Below, piece by piece: positions 13,479 to 19,715 of a DNA stretch of 35,157 nt. How positions within the stretch are numbered: the stretch's first letter is position 1; each line of letters begins with the position of its first letter. Source of the stretch: a virus; IMG/VR virus record IMGVR_UViG_3300037459_000158, positions 1-35,157 of that record. One strand, 5' to 3'. The notes below the pieces were generated by a model that did no database searches, was not told where the DNA came from, and saw only the letters and a program-made list of their open reading frames with translations. Position numbers and translations under genes: made by a program.

Positions 13479-13846
13479 TCCTCTTCCCTCACCCAGAGTC
13501 TAGCGATCTCACAGAGGGCGACAAACACGGCATCCTTATCCCGCTCCAACGTGCCGAGGTCGTCATAAGGCACGAGGTCAGGATGGATGCGCTTCTCAGC
13601 ATCGTATTTCTCTCCATAAACCCATCCTCGGTCATAGTAGGCTTGCATCCACGATCCATGGAGCTCCTCCGGGGAAGAAGAACGATTCGGCCCACACTGA
13701 CGCTCGATCACCTTCAGGAATTGCTCCCTGAAATCGTCTTCCCGCTCTCCCCAAGGCGCGGGAACGATGGGTGCTTTAGAAGCGATCGCTGCCAATCGCG
13801 CACCTTCATAAACAAGCACAGCCCGTCGAGTGTTCAGATCCATCAT
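13475..13846 (-). CDS. RyR-domain protein
   Basis: Residues about 30-120 carry the RyR-domain pattern: WGEREDDFREQ, then HGSWMQAYYDRGWVYGEKYD followed by a basic HPDLVPYDDLG. This domain, named after ryanodine receptors, is common in phage and bacterial proteins of unknown function. The start at ATG 13846 (ATG also at 13843) overlaps the upstream stop. Phage RyR proteins are small and stand-alone as here. Role unknown. Confidence 0.8.
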   Translation of the reverse strand: MMDLNTRRAVLVYEGARLAAIASKAPIVPAPWGEREDDFREQFLKVIERQCGPNRSSSPEELHGSWMQAYYDRGWVYGEKYDAEKRIHPDLVPYDDLGTLERDKDAVFVALCEIARLWVREEE

Positions 13847-14202
13847 TCCTCCTTCAGCAGTTCGGTTACTTCGGTTGATTCGCCAGCTCCCCTGCGAGCC
13901 TCGATCCAGCTGGCCCGGAGCCTCCGGAAGCCCCGCAGCAGGGTATCGACAGGACTCTCGCCTGTCTCCCCCCGGCCTATGTCGTGCTTAACGAACTTGG
14001 TGACCTTCTCCAGCTCCCGGTTCGCCAGCACCAGGCGGTACTCCGCGCACTCCGCAAGCGTGTGAGTCCACCCGCAGCGGCTACACTTGAAATTGCCTAT
14101 TGCATCGAAGCTGATGATTTCCTTCTCTGTGGTCTGGAGGTTTAGATTAGGGATAAGTGCTTCTCTGCTCGTTTCCGGTTCATCGTCCGTAGTTTTGACC
14201 AT
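13843..14202 (-). CDS. zinc-knuckle protein (119 aa)
   Basis: ATG 14202 follows GGGGGA. The protein has CSRCGWTHTLAEC near residues 39-51, a helical C-terminal half (LANRELEKVTKFVKHDIGRG) and a charged end. It opens the small-gene operon after a 150-base noncoding gap with repeats. Function unknown. Confidence 0.65.
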   Translation of the reverse strand: MVKTTDDEPETSREALIPNLNLQTTEKEIISFDAIGNFKCSRCGWTHTLAECAEYRLVLANRELEKVTKFVKHDIGRGETGESPVDTLLRGFRRLRASWIEARRGAGESTEVTELLKEE

Positions 14203-14222
14203 AAATGTCCCCCAAAATGTCC

Positions 14223-14250
14223 AAGTTAAGTTAAGAGATAAGTTAAGTTA
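14223..14250. repeat. two 11-bp direct repeats AAGTTAAGTTA
   Basis: AAGTTAAGTTA occurs at 14223-14233 and 14240-14250, 17 bp start to start, in an AT-rich stretch upstream of the 13843-14202 gene. The neighbouring sequence also repeats TTTCCG and AATGTCC elements. This may be a promoter or operator; no promoter is clear by eye. Confidence 0.55.
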
Positions 14251-14354
14251 GAGGGAAAATGACCCACACCATGTCCTCTTTTTTTCCGTTAAATGTCCAC
14301 GTTCATTTCCGCTTTATTTCCGTTTCATTGCCGGTATTTTACTAACATTCCTCT

Positions 14355-14450
14355 TCACATCATGGTTATGTTGTCGAGATACCAGATCAGTCCACCCACC
14401 ACTAGACCCGCCAGAATGATAAAACTGAGAATAAGAATCGTAACTCTCAT
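14355..14450 (-). CDS. small single-pass membrane peptide (31 aa)
   Basis: The short frame starts at ATG 14450 in an ATGA overlap with the RMF-like gene, with ACGGAA before it. It ends at TGA 14355-14357. The product is a single hydrophobic helix (RVTILILSFIILAGLVVGGL) with a short tail, and a motif copy (14342-14353) follows two bases after the stop. Confidence 0.5.
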   Translation of the reverse strand: MRVTILILSFIILAGLVVGGLIWYLDNITMM

Positions 14451-14608
14451 TTCCGTTTCATTTCCTTCTCCCCTTCAATCTTGCCCTTCTCCCAGGCATC
14501 CGTGTACTCACGCTTGCTGAAGATGGTGAAGTGGCAGTTCTTTTGATTGGGTCCGTTCCTTCCTGCGTCCAATCCCATTTCGTAGGCGTAGGTTTTCTTC
14601 TCGCTCAT
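14447..14608 (-). CDS. RMF-like small protein (53 aa)
   Basis: The ATG at 14608 overlaps the upstream stop (ATGA). The 53-aa product resembles ribosome modulation factor and the CrpP-type family in pattern: an aromatic-Gly start (AYEMGLDAGRNG), a central Cys followed by an aromatic (NCHFTIFSKRE), and a W..G (DAWEKGK) before the end. RMF dimerises ribosomes in stationary phase, whereas CrpP-like phage and plasmid proteins have other, poorly known roles. The similarity is by eye and moderate. Confidence 0.6.
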   Translation of the reverse strand: MSEKKTYAYEMGLDAGRNGPNQKNCHFTIFSKREYTDAWEKGKIEGEKEMKRK

Positions 14609-14871
14609 ATTAGACCATGCTCCCTCTGGATCTCGTTAAGCTCATCTACCATCTTGTCCACTTCTGGCGACCAGGGAAGGTGAACTTGCATGACTCCACT
14701 GATCACTTTCCCGTCCGGACTGCGAGACAGCTCCTTCCACACGATCTCGATATCGTCCATCGTGTACTTCTCCTTGACCTCCAGGGCCGCTTCGATCTTC
14801 TCAATCGGCAGAGCTGCTCCTGCCAGAAGTGCCAGCATACTGAGTGCTTGTCGTCTATCCATTCCATTCAT
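14605..14871 (-). CDS. Tat-signal small exported protein (88 aa)
   Basis: Starts at 14871 and 14862 are both possible; the first has GGAG 9 bases upstream in the motif copy at 14875-14886. The second start would give MDRRQALSMLALLAGAALP, a compact twin-arginine signal: RRQAL and a hydrophobic run ending at AALP. The mature part is acidic and helical (EVDKMVDELNEIQREHGLI). Export to the periplasm as a folded protein is inferred; function unknown. Confidence 0.6.
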   Translation of the reverse strand: MNGMDRRQALSMLALLAGAALPIEKIEAALEVKEKYTMDDIEIVWKELSRSPDGKVISGVMQVHLPWSPEVDKMVDELNEIQREHGLI

Positions 14872-14874
14872 GAT

Positions 14875-14942
14875 CTAACACTCCACTCCCATCAGCACGT
14901 TATATCTAACATTCCCTCGTTGATCCGGAACTAACATCCCCC
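14875..14942 (-). repeat. three-copy array of the dispersed motif
   Basis: Copies at 14875-14886, 14906-14917 and 14931-14942 have spacings of 31 and 25 bp. The middle copy supplies the TAG stop of the 14906-15436 gene, and the third is read in frame near that gene's C-terminus as KGDVSS. The first lies right before the Tat-signal gene and provides its ribosome-binding GGAG. Confidence 0.8.
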
Positions 14943-15436
14943 TTTGAATAAAAGAGAGTCTCGATGATCTGCCAGATCTCGGACATATCCCCGTTGCTCC
15001 AGCCTTCCTCACTGTCGGCGTATCGTTCCGAGATCTCCTGGATCTCCTCCATGGCTGAACGAACCTTGGTCGGCTCTGATAGTACCGTCCTAACACTCCC
15101 CAGGTAGTATTTGCCCGGATTCAGGGCAAACCTTGCCTTGGCTCCCTTGTCGGTGCGCATCCTCGTCCCACCCAGGAGGCCGTAGTTGGTTTTCTCGGCG
15201 TAAAAAAGGAGAGCCTCGACCATGATGGCGTTCGCTGTCTCCGAATCCTCGTTGACGGTCCCTCCTAGAGCCAGCTTCTCGTTGAGCGCGTCGATCTCGT
15301 TAGCGGAACAAGCGGAGCAGAGGCCGTGACGTTGAGCGTGAATGAAGTGGGGGTTTGTGGATTGGATGAGGGTGGTGGGACAGTTCTTACAGGTGACCGA
15401 GGCTATGGGTGAACTTTTCTTCTTCTTACGTTTCAT
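14906..15436 (-). CDS. zinc-binding protein (176 aa) with embedded motif copies
   Basis: The ATG at 15436 opens a 176-aa protein with a basic N-terminus (MKRKKKKSS), a knuckle CKNC and a second CSAC about 26 residues later. The rest is mostly helical (ANAIMVEALLFYAEKTNYGL). In the middle GSVR is encoded by a motif copy (15090-15101), and near the C-terminus KGDVSS by another. The stop is in a third copy. Function unknown. Confidence 0.65.
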   Translation of the reverse strand: MKRKKKKSSPIASVTCKNCPTTLIQSTNPHFIHAQRHGLCSACSANEIDALNEKLALGGTVNEDSETANAIMVEALLFYAEKTNYGLLGGTRMRTDKGAKARFALNPGKYYLGSVRTVLSEPTKVRSAMEEIQEISERYADSEEGWSNGDMSEIWQIIETLFYSKGDVSSGSTREC

Positions 15437-15448
15437 GTCGATTCAGGT

Positions 15449-15706
15449 CTAACATTCTCCTCCGGTGGGGACCCCTGGCGCCCTTTCTGGATTGATACCC
15501 AGGAGCTGCTCGACCTCGGTGAAGTTTTCAAGGAAAGTGGGTCCGTCATAGTCGTGGCCGTGGATGGAATCCATGACGATAGCTCCCTCTACAGCTTTGC
15601 TGACCGCATGGGCCTTCTCGTAGAGCCGCTTCAAGGCTCCCTCCAACCTCTTGATGCGCTGCTCGTCACCCAGGAAGGTCTTGTGCATATCCAAGATCCC
15701 ACTCAC
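15449..15706 (-). CDS. helical hypothetical protein (85 aa)
   Basis: I chose GTG 15706, overlapping the upstream TGA (GTGA). A TTG at 15727 is also in frame. The product is largely helical (QRIKRLEGALKRLYEKAHAV) and ends GGEC, with the TAG in the motif copy at 15449-15460. Between this stop and the next start lie 12 bases. Function unknown. Confidence 0.6.
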   Translation of the reverse strand: MSGILDMHKTFLGDEQRIKRLEGALKRLYEKAHAVSKAVEGAIVMDSIHGHDYDGPTFLENFTEVEQLLGINPERAPGVPTGGEC

Positions 15707-16179
15707 GCGACTTTGGGCCTCCAGCAATTAACTGTCAATGCGGCTTCTCCATCGGCCTTGATCACACCGTCCTGGCATTTGATCCAGAGGCTATCCATAA
15801 CGAACGTACTGCCATCAATGGGTGTCTGAAACAACAGGTGGTTCCACCTCCGGGATTCCGCAAGGGGCCTCACCGAGACTCTGCACCCCACTGTATCCAA
15901 ACACGCTGCTGAGATGCCCTTGATGTAAGTGAACCCTTTCAACTGCGCTTCTCCACCGCCCTGTGGAAAGTAGAACTTAAAAAGCTGAAAATCCTCGGCC
16001 CCAATCGTGTAGAGCTTCGATTGGCTCTCCGATAATGGAAAAGCAGAGGTAACGATCTTGTCGTAGTCCGGATCCGGAAGCTCCGGTAGGTCTGTGCCTG
16101 GGTGTACGTCTAACAGTCCCCCGGCAGCAGCACTTACGATAACGCCGGCAGTTGCCTTGAAGAAATCTCGTCGTTTCAT
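15703..16179 (-). CDS. Tat-signal exported protein (158 aa)
   Basis: ATG 16179 overlaps the upstream stop (ATGA) and gives MKRRDFFKATAGVIVSAAAG, the best twin-arginine signal in the window: Arg-Arg, Phe-Phe-Lys, then a small-residue hydrophobic run. The motif copy at 16110-16121 is read right after the signal as GGLLD. The mature part (about 130 aa) is beta-rich with cysteines (CLDTVGCRVSVR, WIKCQDGVIKADG). Export as a folded protein is likely; function unknown. Confidence 0.75.
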   Translation of the reverse strand: MKRRDFFKATAGVIVSAAAGGLLDVHPGTDLPELPDPDYDKIVTSAFPLSESQSKLYTIGAEDFQLFKFYFPQGGGEAQLKGFTYIKGISAACLDTVGCRVSVRPLAESRRWNHLLFQTPIDGSTFVMDSLWIKCQDGVIKADGEAALTVNCWRPKVA

Positions 16180-16388
16180 TCCCACTCCCTATAAAGAAAA
16201 GTGTCTTGGGTGACCTGTCTCTCGTAATGGAAGGTGAGTTCGTTGACCTCGACGCTCTCGAACGGGTCAGGGTCGGGTGCGATTGGTCGTTCCACGACTG
16301 CGAAGCGGATGGTGTGCAGCGGGTGTCCACCACCCTCTATCGTTATCACCTTATGGAAGCCCTTCTTGTCCGTAAGGATTGCGAACAT
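16176..16388 (-). CDS. small hypothetical protein (70 aa)
   Basis: It starts at ATG 16388 in a TGATG overlap and ends in ATGA. The product is beta-rich (MFAILTDKKGFHKVITIEGG, LHTIRFAVVERPIAP). Prokaryotic toxin-antitoxin or capsid roles cannot be recognised; no cysteine pair or membrane segment. It is translationally coupled to the Tat-signal gene downstream. Confidence 0.65.
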   Translation of the reverse strand: MFAILTDKKGFHKVITIEGGGHPLHTIRFAVVERPIAPDPDPFESVEVNELTFHYERQVTQDTFLYREWE

Positions 16389-16555
16389 CAGACCTTCTCT
16401 CCTGGGTTCAAGATCTGGACGTTGCTCATATAGAAGCCTTTCGGGTGCTTCTCAATCAGTTCCTTCAGGAACGACACATCTGCTTTATTGAAGAGGACAG
16501 TAGCCATCTTGCGGCCACTGGAAGCCTTGTCCTTCTGCATCTTGATCTTCGCCAT
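16388..16555 (-). CDS. small hypothetical protein (55 aa)
   Basis: I chose ATG 16555, sharing bases with the TGA of the membrane peptide upstream (TGATG). The basic N-terminus (MAKIKMQKDKASSGRK) is followed by a helix-rich part (DVSFLKELIEKHPKGF) and a short C-terminal strand. No family is recognised. Confidence 0.6.
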   Translation of the reverse strand: MAKIKMQKDKASSGRKMATVLFNKADVSFLKELIEKHPKGFYMSNVQILNPGEKV

Positions 16556-16644
16556 CAGAACAGATAATCCAGTATGTTCAAAACGAGCCACACGACGAAG
16601 ATAAAGACGACCACCTGAACGCCTCTTCTAACCCTAATATCCAT
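16555..16644 (-). CDS. small single-pass membrane peptide (29 aa)
   Basis: The ATG at 16644 overlaps the end of the Tat-signal gene by 11 bases, and the stop shares bases with the next ATG (TGATG). The product has a basic N-terminus (MDIRVRRGVQ) followed by one hydrophobic helix (VVVFIFVVWLVLNILDYLF). Its exact nesting between two genes supports translation. Confidence 0.5.
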   Translation of the reverse strand: MDIRVRRGVQVVVFIFVVWLVLNILDYLF

Positions 16645-16858
16645 GCCAAATGTCCTGGGCCAATCTGAGAGACATACGCTTCTGCGCAGCGACCATTCTA
16701 TTGTGAACGAGCGTACTCATACCGATGCTCCTGGCTTTCATGATGAGGATGCGATCTCCCCAATAATCGCGGAGGCGTTGTCCTGGTATTCCTAACAATC
16801 CCCTCTTGGCAGCGACTACAGGCAACAGACTTGTGAGTAGAAACGATCTCCGATCCAT
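16634..16858 (-). CDS. Tat-signal small protein (74 aa)
   Basis: ATG 16858 follows TGGAGG with 4 bases between. The start MDRRSFLLTSLLPVVAAKRG has a clear twin-arginine and FLL motif followed by a hydrophobic run. The motif copy at 16792-16803 is read in frame as GLLG right after the signal. The mature part is short and basic (RLRDYWGDRILIMKARSIGM). Export is inferred; function unknown. Confidence 0.65.
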   Translation of the reverse strand: MDRRSFLLTSLLPVVAAKRGLLGIPGQRLRDYWGDRILIMKARSIGMSTLVHNRMVAAQKRMSLRLAQDIWHGY

Positions 16859-17021
16859 CGGGCCTCCAGACGATTGTGGGTACGACTAACATTCCCGGGA
16901 GCGATCTGGTAGGCGTAGGGTATCAGAGATCTTGAAGAAATTTAAGGCAGAAAGGCGGTTAGCTAACAATCCCCTGGAACTTCTGCCACTATACTGGAAT
17001 TTTCACCAGTATTTTGGTGGC

Positions 17022-17831
17022 TCAACTCGTCTTCTGATAGAACTTATCGACCTGATCGTCGTCAACGGGCGTTTTGGCCGAGGTCACAGGATCAGGACTG
17101 TCCGTTATAACGGACGATTGTCCTTTCTCCTCGACGGGAGGCGTATCCCCACTGTAGAAGCTCGTCGACATAGTGACTCCCCGCGCCCTGGAACTCATGT
17201 AGTTGCTCAATCCCCGGTTGGTCTGTGTGAACGCCTGGGCGTAGCCAGCTGGAGTGTTGACGAAGGTCTGCGTGTTGCCCTTGGGAATGTTGAGGTCCTG
17301 CTGGATCTTGGCGAGATCCTGATTCGACCCCAGGTAGACAAACGTCCATCGGCCTGTCTTGGTGAGCCGCTGCACCCGCTCGGAAATGCTGGCGTAGGTC
17401 TGTCGCTTGGAGTTGTTCTCCTGACCATCAGAGACCACCAGGACCAGGACCGCAGTTTGCTCGTCCTCGATATCCTCTTGCTTCTCCAGCTTGTCGATGG
17501 TCATGCCGACACAATCCAGCATGGCGGTCATGCCTTCCGGTCGGTAGTTCTCCTCGGTGAGATCGTTGAGGTTGTTCGCGTTCTCGCACCACAGCAGCGG
17601 GGGGTTGACGTAGCTGGCGAAGGTCATCAAACAGACCTTCGAGTCCATCTGATTACCCGATCCCGCGCGGATCGTGGCTGCGTGTTCGTTGAATCCTGCA
17701 ATGACCTCTTTCTTGATGGCCTGCATGGACGAACTTGAGTCCAGGACCACGGCAATGTAGGTCTTCTTCTTCTTGTCGATCTGCATTGGGTCCTGTTTGG
17801 CGAGAGCTTCGCCGTTTGGTTTGTCTGTCAT
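17022..17831 (-). CDS. VWA-domain protein (269 aa)
   Basis: I chose ATG 17831 because AGGAGGGG stands 5 bases upstream; an upstream in-frame start would cross the promoter. The N-terminal region has a complete MIDAS: DSSSS (residues 31-35), the Thr in EGMTAMLDCVG and an Asp in VVSDGQEN. Von Willebrand A domains bind metal and protein ligands; the TerY-type small VWA proteins of phages and tellurite clusters are one comparison. The C-terminus is polar and flexible (TSAKTPVDDDQVDKFYQ). It is the first gene of the small-gene operon downstream of the repeats. Confidence 0.8.
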   Translation of the reverse strand: MTDKPNGEALAKQDPMQIDKKKKTYIAVVLDSSSSMQAIKKEVIAGFNEHAATIRAGSGNQMDSKVCLMTFASYVNPPLLWCENANNLNDLTEENYRPEGMTAMLDCVGMTIDKLEKQEDIEDEQTAVLVLVVSDGQENNSKRQTYASISERVQRLTKTGRWTFVYLGSNQDLAKIQQDLNIPKGNTQTFVNTPAGYAQAFTQTNRGLSNYMSSRARGVTMSTSFYSGDTPPVEEKGQSSVITDSPDPVTSAKTPVDDDQVDKFYQKTS

Positions 17832-17861
17832 GTGTTCCCCTCCTTTTGGGTTATGTGTATG

Positions 17862-17890
17862 TGTATAAGATCGGAGGAGTGTCGGTGCAA
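17862..17890 (-). promoter_or_regulatory. candidate promoter for the VWA operon
   Basis: On the minus strand TTGCAC (17885-17890) and TATACA (17862-17867) are 17 bases apart, with the -10 box about 30 bases before the VWA start and its Shine-Dalgarno between. The match to the sigma-70 consensus is partial (3 of 6 and 4 of 6), so it is only a candidate. Confidence 0.35.
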
Positions 17891-18000
17891 AAAAATAGGG
17901 TGAGGATTTCTTTGTCGTTTTCACTCACCTTTCGACAAAACAATCGGGAGGGAAAAAAATAAGGGTTTTATGCAGTCAAGGGGCAAGAAAATGGTGTTTT

Positions 18001-18089
18001 TTTACCCTATTTACCCTATTTACCCTATTTCCGGTTCTTTCCGGTTCTTTCAATTTTCTTTCCGGTTCTTTCCGGTTCTTTCAATTTTG
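18001..18089. repeat. nested tandem repeats upstream of the VWA operon
   Basis: TTTACCCTA is repeated three times (18001-18027). It is followed by a 31-bp unit, twice TTTCCGGTTC then TTTCAATTTT(C/G), present two times in tandem (18028-18058, 18059-18089). TTTCCGGTTC therefore occurs four times, at 18028, 18038, 18059 and 18069. The surrounding 17832-18181 gap is AT-rich and has no gene. Iterons of a replication origin or operator sites for a regulator are both possible. Confidence 0.8.
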
Positions 18090-18181
18090 TCAAATTCCGC
18101 ACCTTCACTTTTTCTTACTTTTTTGGAGGTGCGTACCTGACAAATCGGGTACTCAGCCCCCTTTTAATAAAGGGGCCTTGG

Positions 18182-19120
18182 TTACAAGTTCTCCGGCTTG
18201 TACTTGGCCTGTTTCCATTCTTCCCACGGAACTCTTTTGTCGTAAGCTCCCACTATCCACCTTTGGAAACCAACCAGCTCTCTGGTTCTCTCGTAGGGCA
18301 TGGGATAAGGGATGGCTCCGAAATCCCTCAACTGCTGCTGGCGGTAGAGCCGATCATCTTCAGTCTCTCCCGGCCAGTAGCCAACAAGCATGTAGACCAT
18401 GATATCTCTGGGCTTTACACCGTGTTTCACCAAGGCATTGAGTCCAGCAAAGAGCCTCTTTTCATCTTTGCGGTTGTCCCAGGCGGTGTAGATCTGCTTC
18501 CTGTCCATCCTGGCGTTGCGGTAGTCAACGGACGCGATCGCCGCGGCCGTTTCATCATTGAGCATCCGAGCGTTGATCCCCTGGTTGAAGTTCACCTTGA
18601 AGGGACCGGCCTGGATCTCTTCAATACGATGGGGCCAGTCGGGATGCCCGAAGAAGTCATTGTCGAGCAAGATCAACTCCTTGGGCCAAGGCTCCCCCCG
18701 GTAAATCGTGTCGATACTGTTATCCCATCTCACGGCTCCCTCTTTCCGGGGGACCACGCAAAACGGACATTTCAGGCGACACCCGCGCTGAGTAAATCCC
18801 AGAGATTGCCGAAATTGGGGATAGTCCGTGTAGTCAGGCTCGATATCGTAAATGCCTATTGATTCGATCGTCAGGGTTTCATCCCATCCAGTTCCTCCGA
18901 CCAGGGCGCGGGGATGGACGTGAATGGCTTTCTCAGCGGTTTCTCGCGTTCTCTGGAAGATGAGGGAGATATAGACCTTATCCCAGGTCGGATCCCACAG
19001 CTTCGTGCTGTAGCCCCTCCTGAGAAGCACGGTATCGCCCTTCTTTCGATGGTGAGTGGCGATCCGCATCAGAGCAAGGTTGGGCAGTTTCCCGTCCAGT
19101 TGGAGGAGTAGGACATTCAT
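18182..19120 (-). CDS. radical SAM protein (312 aa)
   Basis: I chose ATG 19120 (TGATG overlap). The N-terminus (VLLLQLDGKLPNLALMRIAT, residues 3-22) has the pattern seen at the start of B12-binding radical SAM proteins, but the cobalamin motif is not evident. The radical SAM cluster is CxxxCxxC at Cys114, Cys118 and Cys121 (GFTQRGCRLKCPFC). Later GELILLDNDF-like and NQGINARML segments fit the SAM barrel. The substrate is unknown: tRNA, nucleotide and peptide modification are possible. It is unusual in a phage replication region. Neighbouring genes give no clear partner. Confidence 0.85.
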   Translation of the reverse strand: MNVLLLQLDGKLPNLALMRIATHHRKKGDTVLLRRGYSTKLWDPTWDKVYISLIFQRTRETAEKAIHVHPRALVGGTGWDETLTIESIGIYDIEPDYTDYPQFRQSLGFTQRGCRLKCPFCVVPRKEGAVRWDNSIDTIYRGEPWPKELILLDNDFFGHPDWPHRIEEIQAGPFKVNFNQGINARMLNDETAAAIASVDYRNARMDRKQIYTAWDNRKDEKRLFAGLNALVKHGVKPRDIMVYMLVGYWPGETEDDRLYRQQQLRDFGAIPYPMPYERTRELVGFQRWIVGAYDKRVPWEEWKQAKYKPENL

Positions 19121-19434
19121 CAGTTGATGGGCGGTTTCTCCAGGTGTTCCTGGCGAACCACGAGAAGACGGGGATCCCAGGGTGGATCTTGCACTTTGAC
19201 TAGGCAGAAAGTGTCCCAATCGGAGTAATCATCAGTGGCCTTGCAGCCGATAATCCGAACCTCGTCTTTTTTGGGCCCAAAGATCATTTTGCCGCCTGTG
19301 GGACAGAATGAGACAGAAGCGACCATAGAGCCGATATCGTCGGGCTTTAATCGTAATTTGGCAAGCTCTGATTCCAGCTCGTCTTGGTCAGCAAGCTCGG
19401 TGAACCAGCGCATCTTGAGATACTCAAGCAACAT
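19120..19434 (-). CDS. hypothetical protein (104 aa)
   Basis: I chose the ATG at 19434, which has GAGGGGGGGGGA 9 bases upstream; a TTG at 19443 is too close to it. The N-terminus is helical (YLKMRWFTELADQDELESEL), the second half beta-type (VASVSFCPTGGKMIFGPKKD) with single cysteines. It is coupled to the radical SAM gene. Function unknown. Confidence 0.6.
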   Translation of the reverse strand: MLLEYLKMRWFTELADQDELESELAKLRLKPDDIGSMVASVSFCPTGGKMIFGPKKDEVRIIGCKATDDYSDWDTFCLVKVQDPPWDPRLLVVRQEHLEKPPIN

Positions 19435-19443
19435 TGAACTCAA

Positions 19444-19715
19444 TCCCCCCCCCTCTACAGAAATACGGAATTTTTACATTTCCTGGGCGGTTCTATTTTG
19501 CTTTTCGGTTTCGGCTCGGATTTGGTGGGTTGCCCCTCCCCGCATGGCCCACCGGAGCTGATTACCGTGCAGTCAACGTCCTGTCGCATCAGCCCTTACC
19601 CTCACGGAGAATGGTCCGGGACGCTTCAACACAGGACCCACTCGAAAAGGCCCTCGCCCCCAACGTCCCGGTGTCACTTCAGGCTGTGAGTCGAATGAAT
19701 GGAGGCGTGGTCCCA
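19444..19715. other. noncoding gap with inverted repeats (possible structured RNA)
   Basis: No credible gene is seen in these 272 bases. CCGGGACG (19616-19623) and CGTCCCGG (19664-19671) can form an 8-bp stem. GCTGAT and ATCAGC (about 19557-19592) form another. The two stems together suggest a structured leader or small RNA, or a transcript end after the primase gene. No U tract follows. Confidence 0.35.

Noticed and set aside
14875-15096. Minus-strand frame overlapping the 14906-15436 gene
   Set aside because: Start GTG is inside a motif copy within the longer gene, and the product is Arg/Ser-rich shadow sequence.
16932-17738. Long plus-strand open frame opposite the VWA gene
   Set aside because: It is antisense to a gene with a clear MIDAS and ribosome binding site; it has no Shine-Dalgarno and a composition typical of a shadow frame.
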